Assembly: GCA_902536655.1 (NCBI GenBank)
Contig: CACAYF010000001.1
Span: forward strand, 136,211-200,210
Length of the DNA stretch: 64,000 bases
Reading direction: 5' to 3'
Source: an uncultured Alphaproteobacteria bacterium
GTDB taxonomy: Bacteria > Pseudomonadota > Alphaproteobacteria > Methylaequorales > Methylaequoraceae
Shown here: positions 1 through 10,257 of the stretch, one piece after another
Numbering within the stretch: position 1 is the stretch's first letter
Layout of the letters: every line of letters begins with the position of its first letter
The notes under the pieces: model-generated
Seen by the model: the letters and a program-made list of their open reading frames with translations, nothing else
The model's database searches: none
What the model was told of the DNA's origin: nothing
Program-made: the position numbers and the translations under genes

Positions 1-650
1 ACTGTCTTACTTGAATTAAACGGCAATTTAGAATCGACTGTTATTTGGTTTTTCTTTAGTGCTTTACGAATTAATGAAAAACCATTTGAATGAACGCCAC
101 TTGACTTAATTCCTATTAAAATATCATCATTTTTAACGTTATTAACACTAAGAAGTTGATTTCTTTCAACAACTCCAACAGCAAATCCTGCAAGATCGAA
201 GTCGTTGCCCCTATACATTCCTGGCATTTCAGCTGTTTCTCCACCAATCAGAGAACAACCTGACTGCTTACATCCATTATTAATACTTTTAATAATTTTA
301 AGAAAGTCACAACCAGAAATTTTAGAGGATGAAAAATAATCAAGAAAAAATAACGGTTCACCTCCATTTGCTAGAATATCATTCACGCACATTGCAACAA
401 GATCAATTCCCAGATAATCTAGCATTTTATATTCAATTGCTAACTTAAGTTTTGTTCCTACACCATCAGTGCTACTAAGAAGAATTGGATCCTTATATTT
501 TAATTTTTTAAGGTCTAACAAAGAACAAAAACCGCCAGAATTTTTTATTATTTCTTTTCTATAGTTTTCTTGAGTAATTTTTTCTAATTTTTTAACTAGT
601 TTGGTTGCTTTCTCAGTGTCTACACCTGAAGATTTATACGTAATACTAAT
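1..650 (-). CDS. purM: phosphoribosylformylglycinamidine cyclo-ligase (AIR synthetase), partial, apparent ATT start
   Basis: Reverse-strand translation gives ISITYKSSGVDTEKATKLVKKLEK...LLSSTDGVGTKLKLAIEYKMLDYLGIDLVAMCVNDILANGGEPLFFLDYF...LIGGETAEMPGMYRGNDFDLAGFAVG, characteristic of PurM; runs off the left edge. AGGAG at 657-661 precedes ATT 648-650. Confidence 0.93.
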   Translation of the reverse strand, partial: MSITYKSSGVDTEKATKLVKKLEKITQENYRKEIIKNSGGFCSLLDLKKLKYKDPILLSSTDGVGTKLKLAIEYKMLDYLGIDLVAMCVNDILANGGEPLFFLDYFSSSKISGCDFLKIIKSINNGCKQSGCSLIGGETAEMPGMYRGNDFDLAGFAVGVVERNQLLSVNNVKNDDILIGIKSSGVHSNGFSLIRKALKKNQITVDSKLPFNSSKT

Positions 651-743
651 AATTTACTCCTAAAAAAACTTTAATTATTTCTAAAAAAAAATTAATGTTA
701 TAAAATTCTTTAATAAAGGTAAATTAAATTAAAATATATAATT

Positions 744-1844
744 TTGAAAAATATAATCTTAAAATTTTTAATAATTAGTATTTGTTTTCATCTAAATGTA
801 AAAGCAGATGACTCAATATATACTGTAAAAGACAATCAAGTTTTTCTACAAAATGATCAAAATGTTCTAAAGTTAAGGGAAGAAGCTAAAAAGCTTGCGT
901 TTGATAATGCATTTAATATTTTAACAAAAAAAATCTTAGAACCCTCTGAAATAAGAAAACTTGATAGACTTGAAAGAGTTGATGTTTCTAGCTTAATAAA
1001 AGATTTCAAAATTGTAAAAGAAAAAATAACTGATATTAACTATAGCGCTAACATCTTGGTAAATTTTAACCCTGATTTAGTCTTAAACTTTTTTGATGGT
1101 TTAAAAATCAAAAGTAAGGTGTTAGTGTCTGAAGAATACCTAGTTTTGCCAATCTTAAAGAAGTTTAACACTTTCTACTTGTGGGAAAATGATAACGTTT
1201 GGTATGACTATCTTTTAAATGAATATGATGAATTGGGACTTCTAAAACTGTATTTTCCAAAAAAAAATCATATTAATAAAATTCAAATTTCACCAAAGCA
1301 AATTTTAAAACAAGATGATGAATCTATAAAAAAATTTTTAATCCAAAATAATAAAAAAAAGGCTTTGATAATTTATTTAGAAGAAAAATACGATTTAGAA
1401 TTTAATGAAATAAATTCAACTGTTTCAACTACATTATTTTCTGACAAAGGCTTTGAGATCGTAGAATTGTTTGAAAATAATAGTTACAAAGAAAATAGCA
1501 AGCTATCAAATGCTAAATTAATATCTAAAATAATTATTAAGGAACTAGATGAATGGTGGAAAAAAAAAATTGATTCTCCCGACTTCGAATACTCTGATGA
1601 GTATATTTATTTTATAAAACTTCAAACCAAGAACTTAAAAAAAAATATATCTATAGAAAAAAGAATTAATGAGATTCTTGGAAAAAAAGGTTTTATTCTT
1701 CACGAGTTTAATAATAAAGAAATCATTTATAAAGTGATTACAAAGTATGATATTGAGCAACTAAATTTAGCTCTAGAAATTGATAACCTTAGATTGGAAA
1801 AATCAGAAGAGAAAAAAAATTTATTTAGATTAAGATCGTTTTGA
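744..1844 (+). CDS. DUF2066 domain-containing protein, signal peptide, TTG start
   Basis: ORF with N-terminal signal peptide; position between purM and hdaA as seen in alphaproteobacteria. Confidence 0.7.
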   Translation: MKNIILKFLIISICFHLNVKADDSIYTVKDNQVFLQNDQNVLKLREEAKKLAFDNAFNILTKKILEPSEIRKLDRLERVDVSSLIKDFKIVKEKITDINYSANILVNFNPDLVLNFFDGLKIKSKVLVSEEYLVLPILKKFNTFYLWENDNVWYDYLLNEYDELGLLKLYFPKKNHINKIQISPKQILKQDDESIKKFLIQNNKKKALIIYLEEKYDLEFNEINSTVSTTLFSDKGFEIVELFENNSYKENSKLSNAKLISKIIIKELDEWWKKKIDSPDFEYSDEYIYFIKLQTKNLKKNISIEKRINEILGKKGFILHEFNNKEIIYKVITKYDIEQLNLALEIDNLRLEKSEEKKNLFRLRSF

Positions 1845-2524
1845 TGAAACAAAATATTTTAAAGTTCAATTTTAAATTTAAAAGCAATGATTTTTTTGTT
1901 ACTGAAAAAAATATGTTTGCTTACAACTTTATTAAAATGTGGCCCAATTGGCAGCAACATTCGGTCTATTTATATGGTCCTGAAAAATGCGGTAAGACAA
2001 CAATTTCACAAATGTGGTTAGAAGTCTCTAAAGGAATTTATGTGTCAAGTGAAAATTTTGAAGATTTTATTTCTGACGATTTAAATATTGAATATATAAA
2101 AAGTAATAATTGGCTTATTGATGATGTAGATGATCTGATTGCAATGGATAAAAATTTAAACTCTAACAAAATCCTTAATCTTATAAATATTATTAAAGAC
2201 AGCAAAGATTCATTTTTATTAATGACCGCGAAAAAATCTCCAAAACAAATTGATTGTGATTTAAATGACTTAATATCAAGGTTTCTATCATGTATTGTTT
2301 TGGAGGTTAGAAACCCAGACCAAGAATTATTACTTAAAATAATAAATAAATATTTAAATGACAGAAATATTTATCTGTCTCAAAAAAAATTAAATTTTAT
2401 TGCTAACAGAATTGAAAGATCCTATGAATCAGCTATAGAAATTGCTAAGAAGATTGATTTAAAATCTTTAGAAACAAAATCAAATATATCAATTCATTTT
2501 CTTAAATCGAATTTAAAAATTTAA
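1841..2524 (+). CDS. hdaA: HdaA/DnaA-related regulatory inactivator
   Basis: Walker A GPEKCGKTT, Walker B NWLIDDVDD, DnaA-like AAA+ layout (WPNWQQHSVYLYGPEKCGKT); context next to purM/DUF2066. Confidence 0.8.
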   Translation: MMKQNILKFNFKFKSNDFFVTEKNMFAYNFIKMWPNWQQHSVYLYGPEKCGKTTISQMWLEVSKGIYVSSENFEDFISDDLNIEYIKSNNWLIDDVDDLIAMDKNLNSNKILNLINIIKDSKDSFLLMTAKKSPKQIDCDLNDLISRFLSCIVLEVRNPDQELLLKIINKYLNDRNIYLSQKKLNFIANRIERSYESAIEIAKKIDLKSLETKSNISIHFLKSNLKI

Positions 2525-3357
2525 TAACCTTTTTTTATATTAAGTTTAAGCATAATCTTTTTTTTTAATTCCTTATCAATATTTTGCTTGCATATCAACT
2601 TTATCTCTTTATCAGATGCAACTCGCTTAACAGGAATATTCTTTTTTATTGCTATCTTCTCTCTCAATCTAGAATACCTTTTAAGTTTATTTAGTTCATT
2701 TCTGTTGCAGGGTTTGAATTTAAATTTTTCCCAAGCATTATTTATCTTTTTTGCATAAATATTAATATTAATAATTTTTTGATGAAGAAATCTAATTTGT
2801 TTTAAATTTTTAATTTTTAATTTTTTTTTAAGTATATTAAAAATTGGAATTAAGTATTTCACATCATTTAAGGCATATTGAATTTTATTTGAATCAAGTG
2901 GTCTCACTCTCCAATCAATAAATTGATTATTTTTATTAATTTCAACGTTAAGTAAATCTTTGCAAGCTTTGGCATAACTAATGGAGTGATTGTATCCAAG
3001 TTGCCCTAAGTAGATTTGAATGTCATATATTGGCAAAGGAATTTTTTTGTAAATATTAAAAAATATTTCGATATCTTGTCTTGCTGCGTGAAAGATTTTT
3101 TTTATTCTGGTATTGAAAAGTAATTTTTTTAAAAGTTTGTAATCCAAATCATGAGTTAATGGATCAAGAAAAATTGAATCACTAGTGTTAGCAAGTTGTA
3201 TAAGACATAGTTTAGGATAATAGGTATCAACTCTATAAAATTCCGTATCAACACCAATTAATTTATCTTTTTGACATTTTTCGTAGAACTGTTTTAATTG
3301 ATTTTTATTTATTTGTAACACTCGCTGAATTTTATCATTAAAAGAACTTGTCTTCAA
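2521..3357 (-). CDS. rnd: ribonuclease D
   Basis: GVDTEFYRVDTYYPKLCLIQLA, FHAARQDIEIF, QYALNDVKYL DEDD exonuclease motifs. Confidence 0.9.
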   Translation of the reverse strand: MKTSSFNDKIQRVLQINKNQLKQFYEKCQKDKLIGVDTEFYRVDTYYPKLCLIQLANTSDSIFLDPLTHDLDYKLLKKLLFNTRIKKIFHAARQDIEIFFNIYKKIPLPIYDIQIYLGQLGYNHSISYAKACKDLLNVEINKNNQFIDWRVRPLDSNKIQYALNDVKYLIPIFNILKKKLKIKNLKQIRFLHQKIININIYAKKINNAWEKFKFKPCNRNELNKLKRYSRLREKIAIKKNIPVKRVASDKEIKLICKQNIDKELKKKIMLKLNIKKGY

Positions 3358-3362
3358 ATCGT

Positions 3363-5141
3363 ATGAATAAATTTAGATCACATAATTGCGGTGAATTATC
3401 ATTAAAAAATGATGGTGAAGTTGTACACATCTCCGGTTGGATTAATAAAAAAAGAGACCACGGAGGTCTATTATTTATTGATTTAAGGGATCATTACGGA
3501 TTAACTCAATGTGTTTTTGATTCGAACATTAAGAATTTTGAGAAAATTGAATCTTTGAAGCTAGAGAGCGTTCTTAAAGTCATAGGGAAAGTTATAAAGA
3601 GGAATGAGGAAACCATTAATAAAAATCTTCCAACTGGTGAAGTTGAAATATCAGTGGAGGATTTCAAAGTTTTAAATCAATCAGATCAGATTCCATTTCA
3701 AATTGCAGTTGATGATGACTCCCGAGAAGAACAAAGATTAAAATATAGATACCTTGATTTAAGAAGAGATAAAATTCACAAAAATATTATTCTTAGATCA
3801 AATGTTATTAATAGAATAAGAGAAAAAATGTTGTCTAGAAACTTCTTGGAAATTCAGACTCCTATTTTAACTGCATCCTCGCCCGAGGGAGCAAGAGACT
3901 TTTTAGTCCCAAGTAGACTGAATCAAGGAAGATTTTATGCATTACCTCAAGCACCGCAAATTTTTAAACAACTTTTAATGGTCTCAAATTTTGATAAATA
4001 CTTTCAAATTGCACCTTGTTTTAGAGATGAAGATGCAAGAGCTGATAGATCCCCTGGTGAATTTTATCAACTAGACTTCGAGATGGCCTTTGCTGAACAG
4101 GATGATGTTTTAAGCGAAATTGAACCTGTAATTTATGAAATCTTTAAAGAATTTTCTGACAAAAAAGTATCAAACTTACCCTTCAAAAGAATAACTTACA
4201 AAGATTCAATAAATAATTACGGTACGGATAAACCCGACCTTAGAAATCCTCTTTTGATAAATGATTTAACAGATTGTTTTGTAAATTCTGGATTCAAAAT
4301 TTTTGAGGAAAATGTAAAAAAGGGAATGGTTATAAAAGGAATTAAGGCTCCTAAGTCAGCAGATATGCCCAGAGCTTGGTTCGACAAATTAAATACCTGG
4401 GCAAGAAATAACGGACAGAAGGGATTAGGTTATATAATTTGTTATAATGAAGAATTTAAAGGTCCAATTGCAAGCAATATTAAAAAAGAAAATTTGGACA
4501 AATTGATAAATATTGTTGGGCTTGAAAGTGGTGATTCTGTCTTTTTTATATCTGATAAAAAAGAGGATGCAAATAAGTTTGCATCAGTGGTTAGAACAGA
4601 ATTATGTAATCAATTAAAATTACTAGAGAAAAATTCATTCCAATTTTGTTGGATTGTCGACTATCCGATGTTTGAAATTAATCAAACAACCAATAAAATT
4701 GATTTTAGTCATAACCCTTTTTCTATGCCACAGGGCGGAATGGATTCTTTATTAAATAAAAACCCGCTGGATATTTTAGCGTGGCAATTTGATATTGTGT
4801 GCAATGGTGTTGAACTTTCATCTGGTGCAATAAGGAATCACAAGACAGATATAATGATTAAAGCCTTCGAAATTGCTGGATATAGTCATGATGATTTGAT
4901 GAAAAAGTTTGGCTTCCTTTTTAATGCATTCAAATTTGGAGCCCCTCCGCATGGTGGTTCGGCACCTGGAATTGACAGAATTGTTATGCTTTTGTCTGGA
5001 GAAGAAAATCTTAGAGAAGTTGTTGCTTTCCCAATGAATCAACAGGCCGAAGATCTAATGCTAGGCTCTCCTTCAAAGATTTCTGAAAAACATTTAAAGG
5101 AATTGGGTTTAAATTTGAAAAAAATCGGAAAGACTACTTGA
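3363..5141 (+). CDS. aspS: aspartyl-tRNA synthetase
   Basis: Class II aaRS motifs: [82 protein letters not shown] at 3363 preferred over the upstream track start at 3348. Confidence 0.97.
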   Translation: MNKFRSHNCGELSLKNDGEVVHISGWINKKRDHGGLLFIDLRDHYGLTQCVFDSNIKNFEKIESLKLESVLKVIGKVIKRNEETINKNLPTGEVEISVEDFKVLNQSDQIPFQIAVDDDSREEQRLKYRYLDLRRDKIHKNIILRSNVINRIREKMLSRNFLEIQTPILTASSPEGARDFLVPSRLNQGRFYALPQAPQIFKQLLMVSNFDKYFQIAPCFRDEDARADRSPGEFYQLDFEMAFAEQDDVLSEIEPVIYEIFKEFSDKKVSNLPFKRITYKDSINNYGTDKPDLRNPLLINDLTDCFVNSGFKIFEENVKKGMVIKGIKAPKSADMPRAWFDKLNTWARNNGQKGLGYIICYNEEFKGPIASNIKKENLDKLINIVGLESGDSVFFISDKKEDANKFASVVRTELCNQLKLLEKNSFQFCWIVDYPMFEINQTTNKIDFSHNPFSMPQGGMDSLLNKNPLDILAWQFDIVCNGVELSSGAIRNHKTDIMIKAFEIAGYSHDDLMKKFGFLFNAFKFGAPPHGGSAPGIDRIVMLLSGEENLREVVAFPMNQQAEDLMLGSPSKISEKHLKELGLNLKKIGKTT

Positions 5142-5301
5142 TCTTTTGTTCTTTAAAAATTACGTGTTTCCTAACTTTTGGATCGTATTTTTTCATTTCC
5201 AGCTTTTCAGTCATTGATTTTGGATTTTTAAATTTGACGTAAAAGTAGCCTGTGTTAGCTGTACTTACCATTTTTACTTGTATCGTATTAGATTTGGCCA
5301 T
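5134..5301 (-). CDS. rpmG: 50S ribosomal protein L33
   Basis: Short ORF absent from track: [55 protein letters not shown]. Confidence 0.95.
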   Translation of the reverse strand: MAKSNTIQVKMVSTANTGYFYVKFKNPKSMTEKLEMKKYDPKVRKHVIFKEQKIK

Positions 5302-5331
5302 GATAAATTTATATAAATTTTATTTAACCTG

Positions 5332-5685
5332 TCAAGTCTTACGTGATTTGTCATCTAAGAAAATTTGTACCCCAATAAAAGCTCCCTTAACCCTTGGTAA
5401 CAACCATAAGCTAGAAAAAGCTGTTATTAGTGGCCAAATTAACATTTGAAGATATAAAGAAGGACTAAAGTATTTTTCAGTTAATAAAATTAAGGGTATC
5501 AATATGTGACCAATTATAAAAATTGTTATATAAGCTGGACCATCATCTGACTTGTAATCTGATAATTTTATTCCACAACATTTACATTTGTTATAAGTTT
5601 TTACATAACTTTTAAATATTGGTGTTAATCCACAACAGGGACACCTTTTATTAAATCCACGTTTCATATGTTCTAATTTATTCAT
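5332..5685 (-). CDS. DUF983 family membrane protein
   Basis: CPCCG...CKCCG zinc-ribbon start, DDGPAYITIFIIGH motif, TM helices, conserved position between rpmG and rnr. Confidence 0.85.
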   Translation of the reverse strand: MNKLEHMKRGFNKRCPCCGLTPIFKSYVKTYNKCKCCGIKLSDYKSDDGPAYITIFIIGHILIPLILLTEKYFSPSLYLQMLIWPLITAFSSLWLLPRVKGAFIGVQIFLDDKSRKT

Positions 5686-5689
5686 AGAC

Positions 5690-7141
5690 TTAATTTATTA
5701 TCTTAACATTCTCCCCTAAAATTTTCCCGGAAAATACATTATTTTTTTTTATTTTAAATGAAACTTTTTGACCAATTTTAAAGCTATTTTCTTGAGAATT
5801 AAATTTAGAATTTCTTAAGTATCTATTCTTATTTCTTACTAAACATGAGAATGGAAAATCAATAGCCCTTATAAAAATACCAAAACTTTCTATAGCATCG
5901 ATAGTACCATAAAAATATTTAATTTTTTTGAATTTGATATAAAGACTACAAGCTCGTTCTAAAATTTTTCTTTCAATACTATCTGATTTTTTTTCTTGAG
6001 ATGTTAAATGGTCATTAAGCGATTTTTCAACAGAGTTTTTTTTCCCCTCAAAGATAAAATCTAAAACATCTCGATGTACTCTTAAATCTGAATACCTTCT
6101 TATAGGTGAAGTAAAGTGTGTATAGTAATCAAGTCCAAGTCCAAAGTGCCCAAAATTTTCGCAACTATAAAATGCTTTTGATTGAGTCTTAAGTAATGCA
6201 TCATTTAAAAAAAAGTTATCTTTATTTATATAACTTAAAATATTAACAAAATCCTTTTGATTTTTAAATTTTGAATTTGTAATTATACTATTGTCTCGTA
6301 ATATTTTTTTTAGTTCATTGATTTTATCTAATTTTGGTTTTTCGTGATTTCTGAAGATAGAATTTAAATCATTATTTTTTATAAACTTTGCTATATTCTC
6401 ATTAGCAATGACCATTAACTCTTCAATAAGTTTATAGGACTCTAAAGATTTTTTCTTTTTAAAAACAAAATTTTCATTTTTTTTTTCAATGATTTCGAAT
6501 TCATCTGTGACAAAATTTATTTTATTTTTTTTCTCTGATAATTTTTTTAAAACTTTGTAGCACTTAAATAAATTTTTTACCTGAATATAAAATCTATTTT
6601 TCTTTTCATCAGAAAAAAATATTCTATCAACTTCATTGTAGGTTAATCGTGCAACTGAAATTATTTTTGCTCTATGAATTTTGAAACTAATTACCTTAAA
6701 ATTTTTGATTTTGACTTCGACGACTACCGATGCTCTTTCTTTATTTGGAATCAGCGAACATATGTCATTTGAAATTTCATTGGGAAACATTGGAATAACT
6801 CTGTCAGGAAAATAAAATGAATTACCTCTTTTTTTTGCTTCTAAATCCAATGGATCATTTTTTTCAATAAAAAAACTCACATCGGAAATTGCTATCATAA
6901 TATTGGTTATTCCTCTCTTTGTTTCAGACCAAACTGCATCGTCGAAATCTTTACTATCTTGTCCATCAATTGTAACAAAAGGGATATCTGTAAAATCCTT
7001 ATGATTTATTATTTTCTTTAATTTAAGTTTTTTGATGTGAGAGTTGAAAGATTTTGGAAAACCATTTCTCAAACTATTATCTTTTATTTCATTCTCAATA
7101 ATGTCGCATAGTTTAATTTTTTTCCCTATTTTTTTTTTCAT
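5690..7141 (-). CDS. rnr: RNB-domain exoribonuclease (RNase R-like), short N-terminus
   Basis: FVTIDGQDSKDFDDAVW, YTHFTSPIRRYSDLRVHR, C-terminal S1-like domain; N-terminal cold-shock/HTH regions absent. Confidence 0.85.
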   Translation of the reverse strand: MKKKIGKKIKLCDIIENEIKDNSLRNGFPKSFNSHIKKLKLKKIINHKDFTDIPFVTIDGQDSKDFDDAVWSETKRGITNIMIAISDVSFFIEKNDPLDLEAKKRGNSFYFPDRVIPMFPNEISNDICSLIPNKERASVVVEVKIKNFKVISFKIHRAKIISVARLTYNEVDRIFFSDEKKNRFYIQVKNLFKCYKVLKKLSEKKNKINFVTDEFEIIEKKNENFVFKKKKSLESYKLIEELMVIANENIAKFIKNNDLNSIFRNHEKPKLDKINELKKILRDNSIITNSKFKNQKDFVNILSYINKDNFFLNDALLKTQSKAFYSCENFGHFGLGLDYYTHFTSPIRRYSDLRVHRDVLDFIFEGKKNSVEKSLNDHLTSQEKKSDSIERKILERACSLYIKFKKIKYFYGTIDAIESFGIFIRAIDFPFSCLVRNKNRYLRNSKFNSQENSFKIGQKVSFKIKKNNVFSGKILGENVKIIN

Positions 7142-7172
7142 AGTTGAAGATATTTTGGTTTCTAAAAATAAA

Positions 7173-9620
7173 TTATTTATTTTTACTTTTTTTACTTTTT
7201 TCTATGATCTCAAGGGCTTTTTCTAATGTAATAGCTCTTTGATCGAGATCATTTGATATGGAGTAATTCTTTTTATCGTAAGATAAATAGTCAGATCGTC
7301 CTTTTATTCCTTTTTTTTGGATAATATTTTTTTTTGTTTCTGGGTGAGGTCCAATAATAATCTCCTTTTTTTCATCAAGATTTTTTTGTATCAATTCAAT
7401 TGCTCGATTTATACCAACTTCAGCGACATCGTCTTCTTTTAAAGAAATAAATTTTTTTCCATGCTTGAGATAAGGTCCGTATGGTCCTATTGAAGCTATT
7501 ATATCTTCTTTTGTTTCTGGAAATATTCCGATAAATCTAGGCAATTTTAAATATTTAAGGGATTTTTCCAGATTGACCTCTTCATTACTTACATTTTTAG
7601 GAATGCTTACTCTTTTTGGTTTATCATCATTTCTTTGCATTTCTAGATATCTACCATATCTTCCAATTTTTAAAAAAATTTGATTTCCAGTTGATGGTTC
7701 AACTCCAATTTTTTTTCCATCTCCGGTTAGGTCTGTATTATCCTCGTCATCACCAATTGCTGAGCTATACTTGCACGCATTTTTGTCATCTTTGTTGTAA
7801 TTTGTACAACCTAAAAAAGGTCCTGAAGAGGCAAATTTAATAGTTAATTCTCCATCATTACATTTTGGACAGTTTTTTTTTTTAAGAATTTCTGGGCTCA
7901 ATTCGTTTATTTTGTTTATAACCTCAGTAATACTTTTTTCTTTAACATCATCTACAGCAGAGTTTAAAAGTTTAAGAAAATTGTGGAGTGTATTTTTCCA
8001 ATCTTTTTTTGATTGGGTGATCTCATCAAGTTGCTCTTCAAGATCAGCAGTAAATTGATAATCTACAAATTTAAAAAAAAACCCGTCAAGAAATTTTGAC
8101 AGCACTTTACCTCTAGAACTTGGAATCAAAGATTTATTTTTGATTATAATATAATTATTGCTTTCAAGCTTTGTGAAAATTGAGACATAAGTTGAAGGTC
8201 TTCCTATCCCCAGCTCTTCTAACTTTTTTATCAAACCTGCCTCAGAATATCTATTAGGTGGCTTTGTGTGATTTTGCTTAATTTCAATTCTAGAGATTTT
8301 AACCTTATCTCCTTCTTTTAAATTTGGAAGCCTTTGTGGGTCATCAGTTTTCTCTGAGTAATTATAAACTTTTTTAAAACCCTCAAATATTTGAATACTT
8401 CCAGAGGATTTTAAAAGAAATTCTTCCCCCTTAATGTAATAAGACGTTTCAAGATTTTTGCTTTGAGACATTTGAGAAGCTACGGTCCTTTTCCATATTA
8501 ACTCATAGAGTTTAAATTGATCATCATTCAATTCTTGTTTTACATCTTCTGGTTTTTTATTAAGTTGAGTTGGTGTTACTGCTTCATGACCTTGTTGAAC
8601 AAATTTAGACTTTTCTTTATAGATTATTTCTTCTTCAGATAAAAAATTGCTACCAATCTCTTTATTTATGATTTGTCTTAAATTATTAACTTCATTTTGT
8701 TTCATCTTATTGGAGTCAGATCTATGATATGTAATTAGTGCACCCAAACTTCCTATGCCATCTTTAAGTTGTTGAGCTAAAGAATTTGTATATTTTGGGC
8801 TAAATCCCAGTTTTGACGATGCATCCTGGAGTAAAAGCGAATTTGAAAAAGGGCTATAAGGGCTTCTCTTTTTTTCTTTTTTTGCTACCTCTTCAATTAA
8901 AAAATTCTTTTTTAATAGTCTATCTTTTATGTTTGTGGCTTGAATTTCACTTTCAATAGACAGTTTTTCAATTTTTTTACCATTTTCAGAATAAATATTG
9001 CTAGTCATTTTATTTCCATTTTCATCTTCAATTTCTATAATTACTTCCCAAAATTCTTTTGGAACAAATAGATCTATCTCTCGTTCTCTTTCACAAAGTA
9101 TTTTTAATGTAGGAGATTGGACACGACCAGCAGACTTACCAAAAATTGTTCTTCTGGTAGTTATTGGTGAAATTTTATATCCAAAGAATTTATCTAAAAA
9201 TCTTCTTGTAATCGCTGCATCAACAAGATTTTGATTAATATTTCTAGGTTTTTTTATAGCATCTAAGATATCTAGTTTTCTTATTGCTGAAAATTCAATC
9301 CTTTTAAAAGTTTTATTTTGATGCAGCTTCTTTTCTTTACACAACTCAACAACGTGCCATGCAATAAGTTCACCTTCTCTGTCAGGATCCAAGGCTAAAA
9401 AAATTTCTTTAGCTTGTTTTATACCTTTTAAGATTGGATCAGCTTTCTTCTTATCTACTATCCATTCATTTACCGTAAAATTCTCGTCTTCTGAAATTCC
9501 TATTCCTTTTTCAGGTAAATCACGGAAATGACCAATACTAGAAACTACTTCAAATTCATCTTCAAGATATCCTTTGATAGTTTTAGCTTTAGCAGGTGAT
9601 TCAACAATAAGAAGTTTCAT
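7173..9620 (-). CDS. topA: DNA topoisomerase I
   Basis: MKLLIVESPAKAKTIKGYL (Toprim), ALDPDREGELIAWH, ITYHRSDSNKM, zinc-ribbon CPKCNDGELTIKFASSGPFLGC. Confidence 0.97.
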   Translation of the reverse strand: MKLLIVESPAKAKTIKGYLEDEFEVVSSIGHFRDLPEKGIGISEDENFTVNEWIVDKKKADPILKGIKQAKEIFLALDPDREGELIAWHVVELCKEKKLHQNKTFKRIEFSAIRKLDILDAIKKPRNINQNLVDAAITRRFLDKFFGYKISPITTRRTIFGKSAGRVQSPTLKILCEREREIDLFVPKEFWEVIIEIEDENGNKMTSNIYSENGKKIEKLSIESEIQATNIKDRLLKKNFLIEEVAKKEKKRSPYSPFSNSLLLQDASSKLGFSPKYTNSLAQQLKDGIGSLGALITYHRSDSNKMKQNEVNNLRQIINKEIGSNFLSEEEIIYKEKSKFVQQGHEAVTPTQLNKKPEDVKQELNDDQFKLYELIWKRTVASQMSQSKNLETSYYIKGEEFLLKSSGSIQIFEGFKKVYNYSEKTDDPQRLPNLKEGDKVKISRIEIKQNHTKPPNRYSEAGLIKKLEELGIGRPSTYVSIFTKLESNNYIIIKNKSLIPSSRGKVLSKFLDGFFFKFVDYQFTADLEEQLDEITQSKKDWKNTLHNFLKLLNSAVDDVKEKSITEVINKINELSPEILKKKNCPKCNDGELTIKFASSGPFLGCTNYNKDDKNACKYSSAIGDDEDNTDLTGDGKKIGVEPSTGNQIFLKIGRYGRYLEMQRNDDKPKRVSIPKNVSNEEVNLEKSLKYLKLPRFIGIFPETKEDIIASIGPYGPYLKHGKKFISLKEDDVAEVGINRAIELIQKNLDEKKEIIIGPHPETKKNIIQKKGIKGRSDYLSYDKKNYSISNDLDQRAITLEKALEIIEKSKKSKNK

Positions 9621-9669
9621 AATAATGAAGTTTTCTATAATTATAAGAAGTAAATGTCAAAAATAATTT

Positions 9670-10257
9670 TTATTTTTTTAAATTAATTTTTAATTCATTT
9701 CCTTTAAATAACCTTTTAATATTAGAGACATGTTTAAAAAAAATCATAGTTACAATTATAAATAGTATTAAGAAAAAATTATCATTTTTAGCGTAAATTA
9801 TTATCAAAATGCTTAATGAAGCAACTAAAGCTGAAAGGGAAGAATATTTGCTCACCAAAGCAGTAAATAGCCAAATAAGACTGAATATTAAACCATAAAA
9901 AAAATTATATCCAAATAAGCACCCTATAATCACAGCAATACCTTTACCTCCTTTAAATTTAATCCATATTGGAAAAAGATGACCAAGAAAAATAAATAGG
10001 ATGACAAAACTTTGATCAATAAGATAATTTTTTAAAACAAGAACTGGAATATAACCTTTTAGCACATCCAACATTAATGTTAATAATCCAAGTTTCCATC
10101 CACTCGTTCTAACTATGTTTGTTGCTCCAATATTTTTTGAGCCTACTAATCTCGGATCACTTTTATTTAAAAGTTTTGATAACACTAATCCGAAAGGTAT
10201 TGATCCAACGAGGTAACAGGTTAATAAAATTAGAATAATTTCAAAATTTATATACAA
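9670..10257 (-). CDS. plsY: glycerol-3-phosphate acyltransferase
   Basis: GSIPFGLVLSKLL, GSKNIGATNIVRTSGWKLGLLTLMLDVLKG, GHLFPIWIKFKGGKGIA. Confidence 0.95.
   Translation of the reverse strand: MYINFEIILILLTCYLVGSIPFGLVLSKLLNKSDPRLVGSKNIGATNIVRTSGWKLGLLTLMLDVLKGYIPVLVLKNYLIDQSFVILFIFLGHLFPIWIKFKGGKGIAVIIGCLFGYNFFYGLIFSLIWLFTALVSKYSSLSALVASLSILIIIYAKNDNFFLILFIIVTMIFFKHVSNIKRLFKGNELKINLKK

Noticed and set aside
5252-5449. 65-aa plus-strand ORF
   Set aside because: Overlaps rpmG start and the DUF983 gene on the other strand; no family, likely chance.
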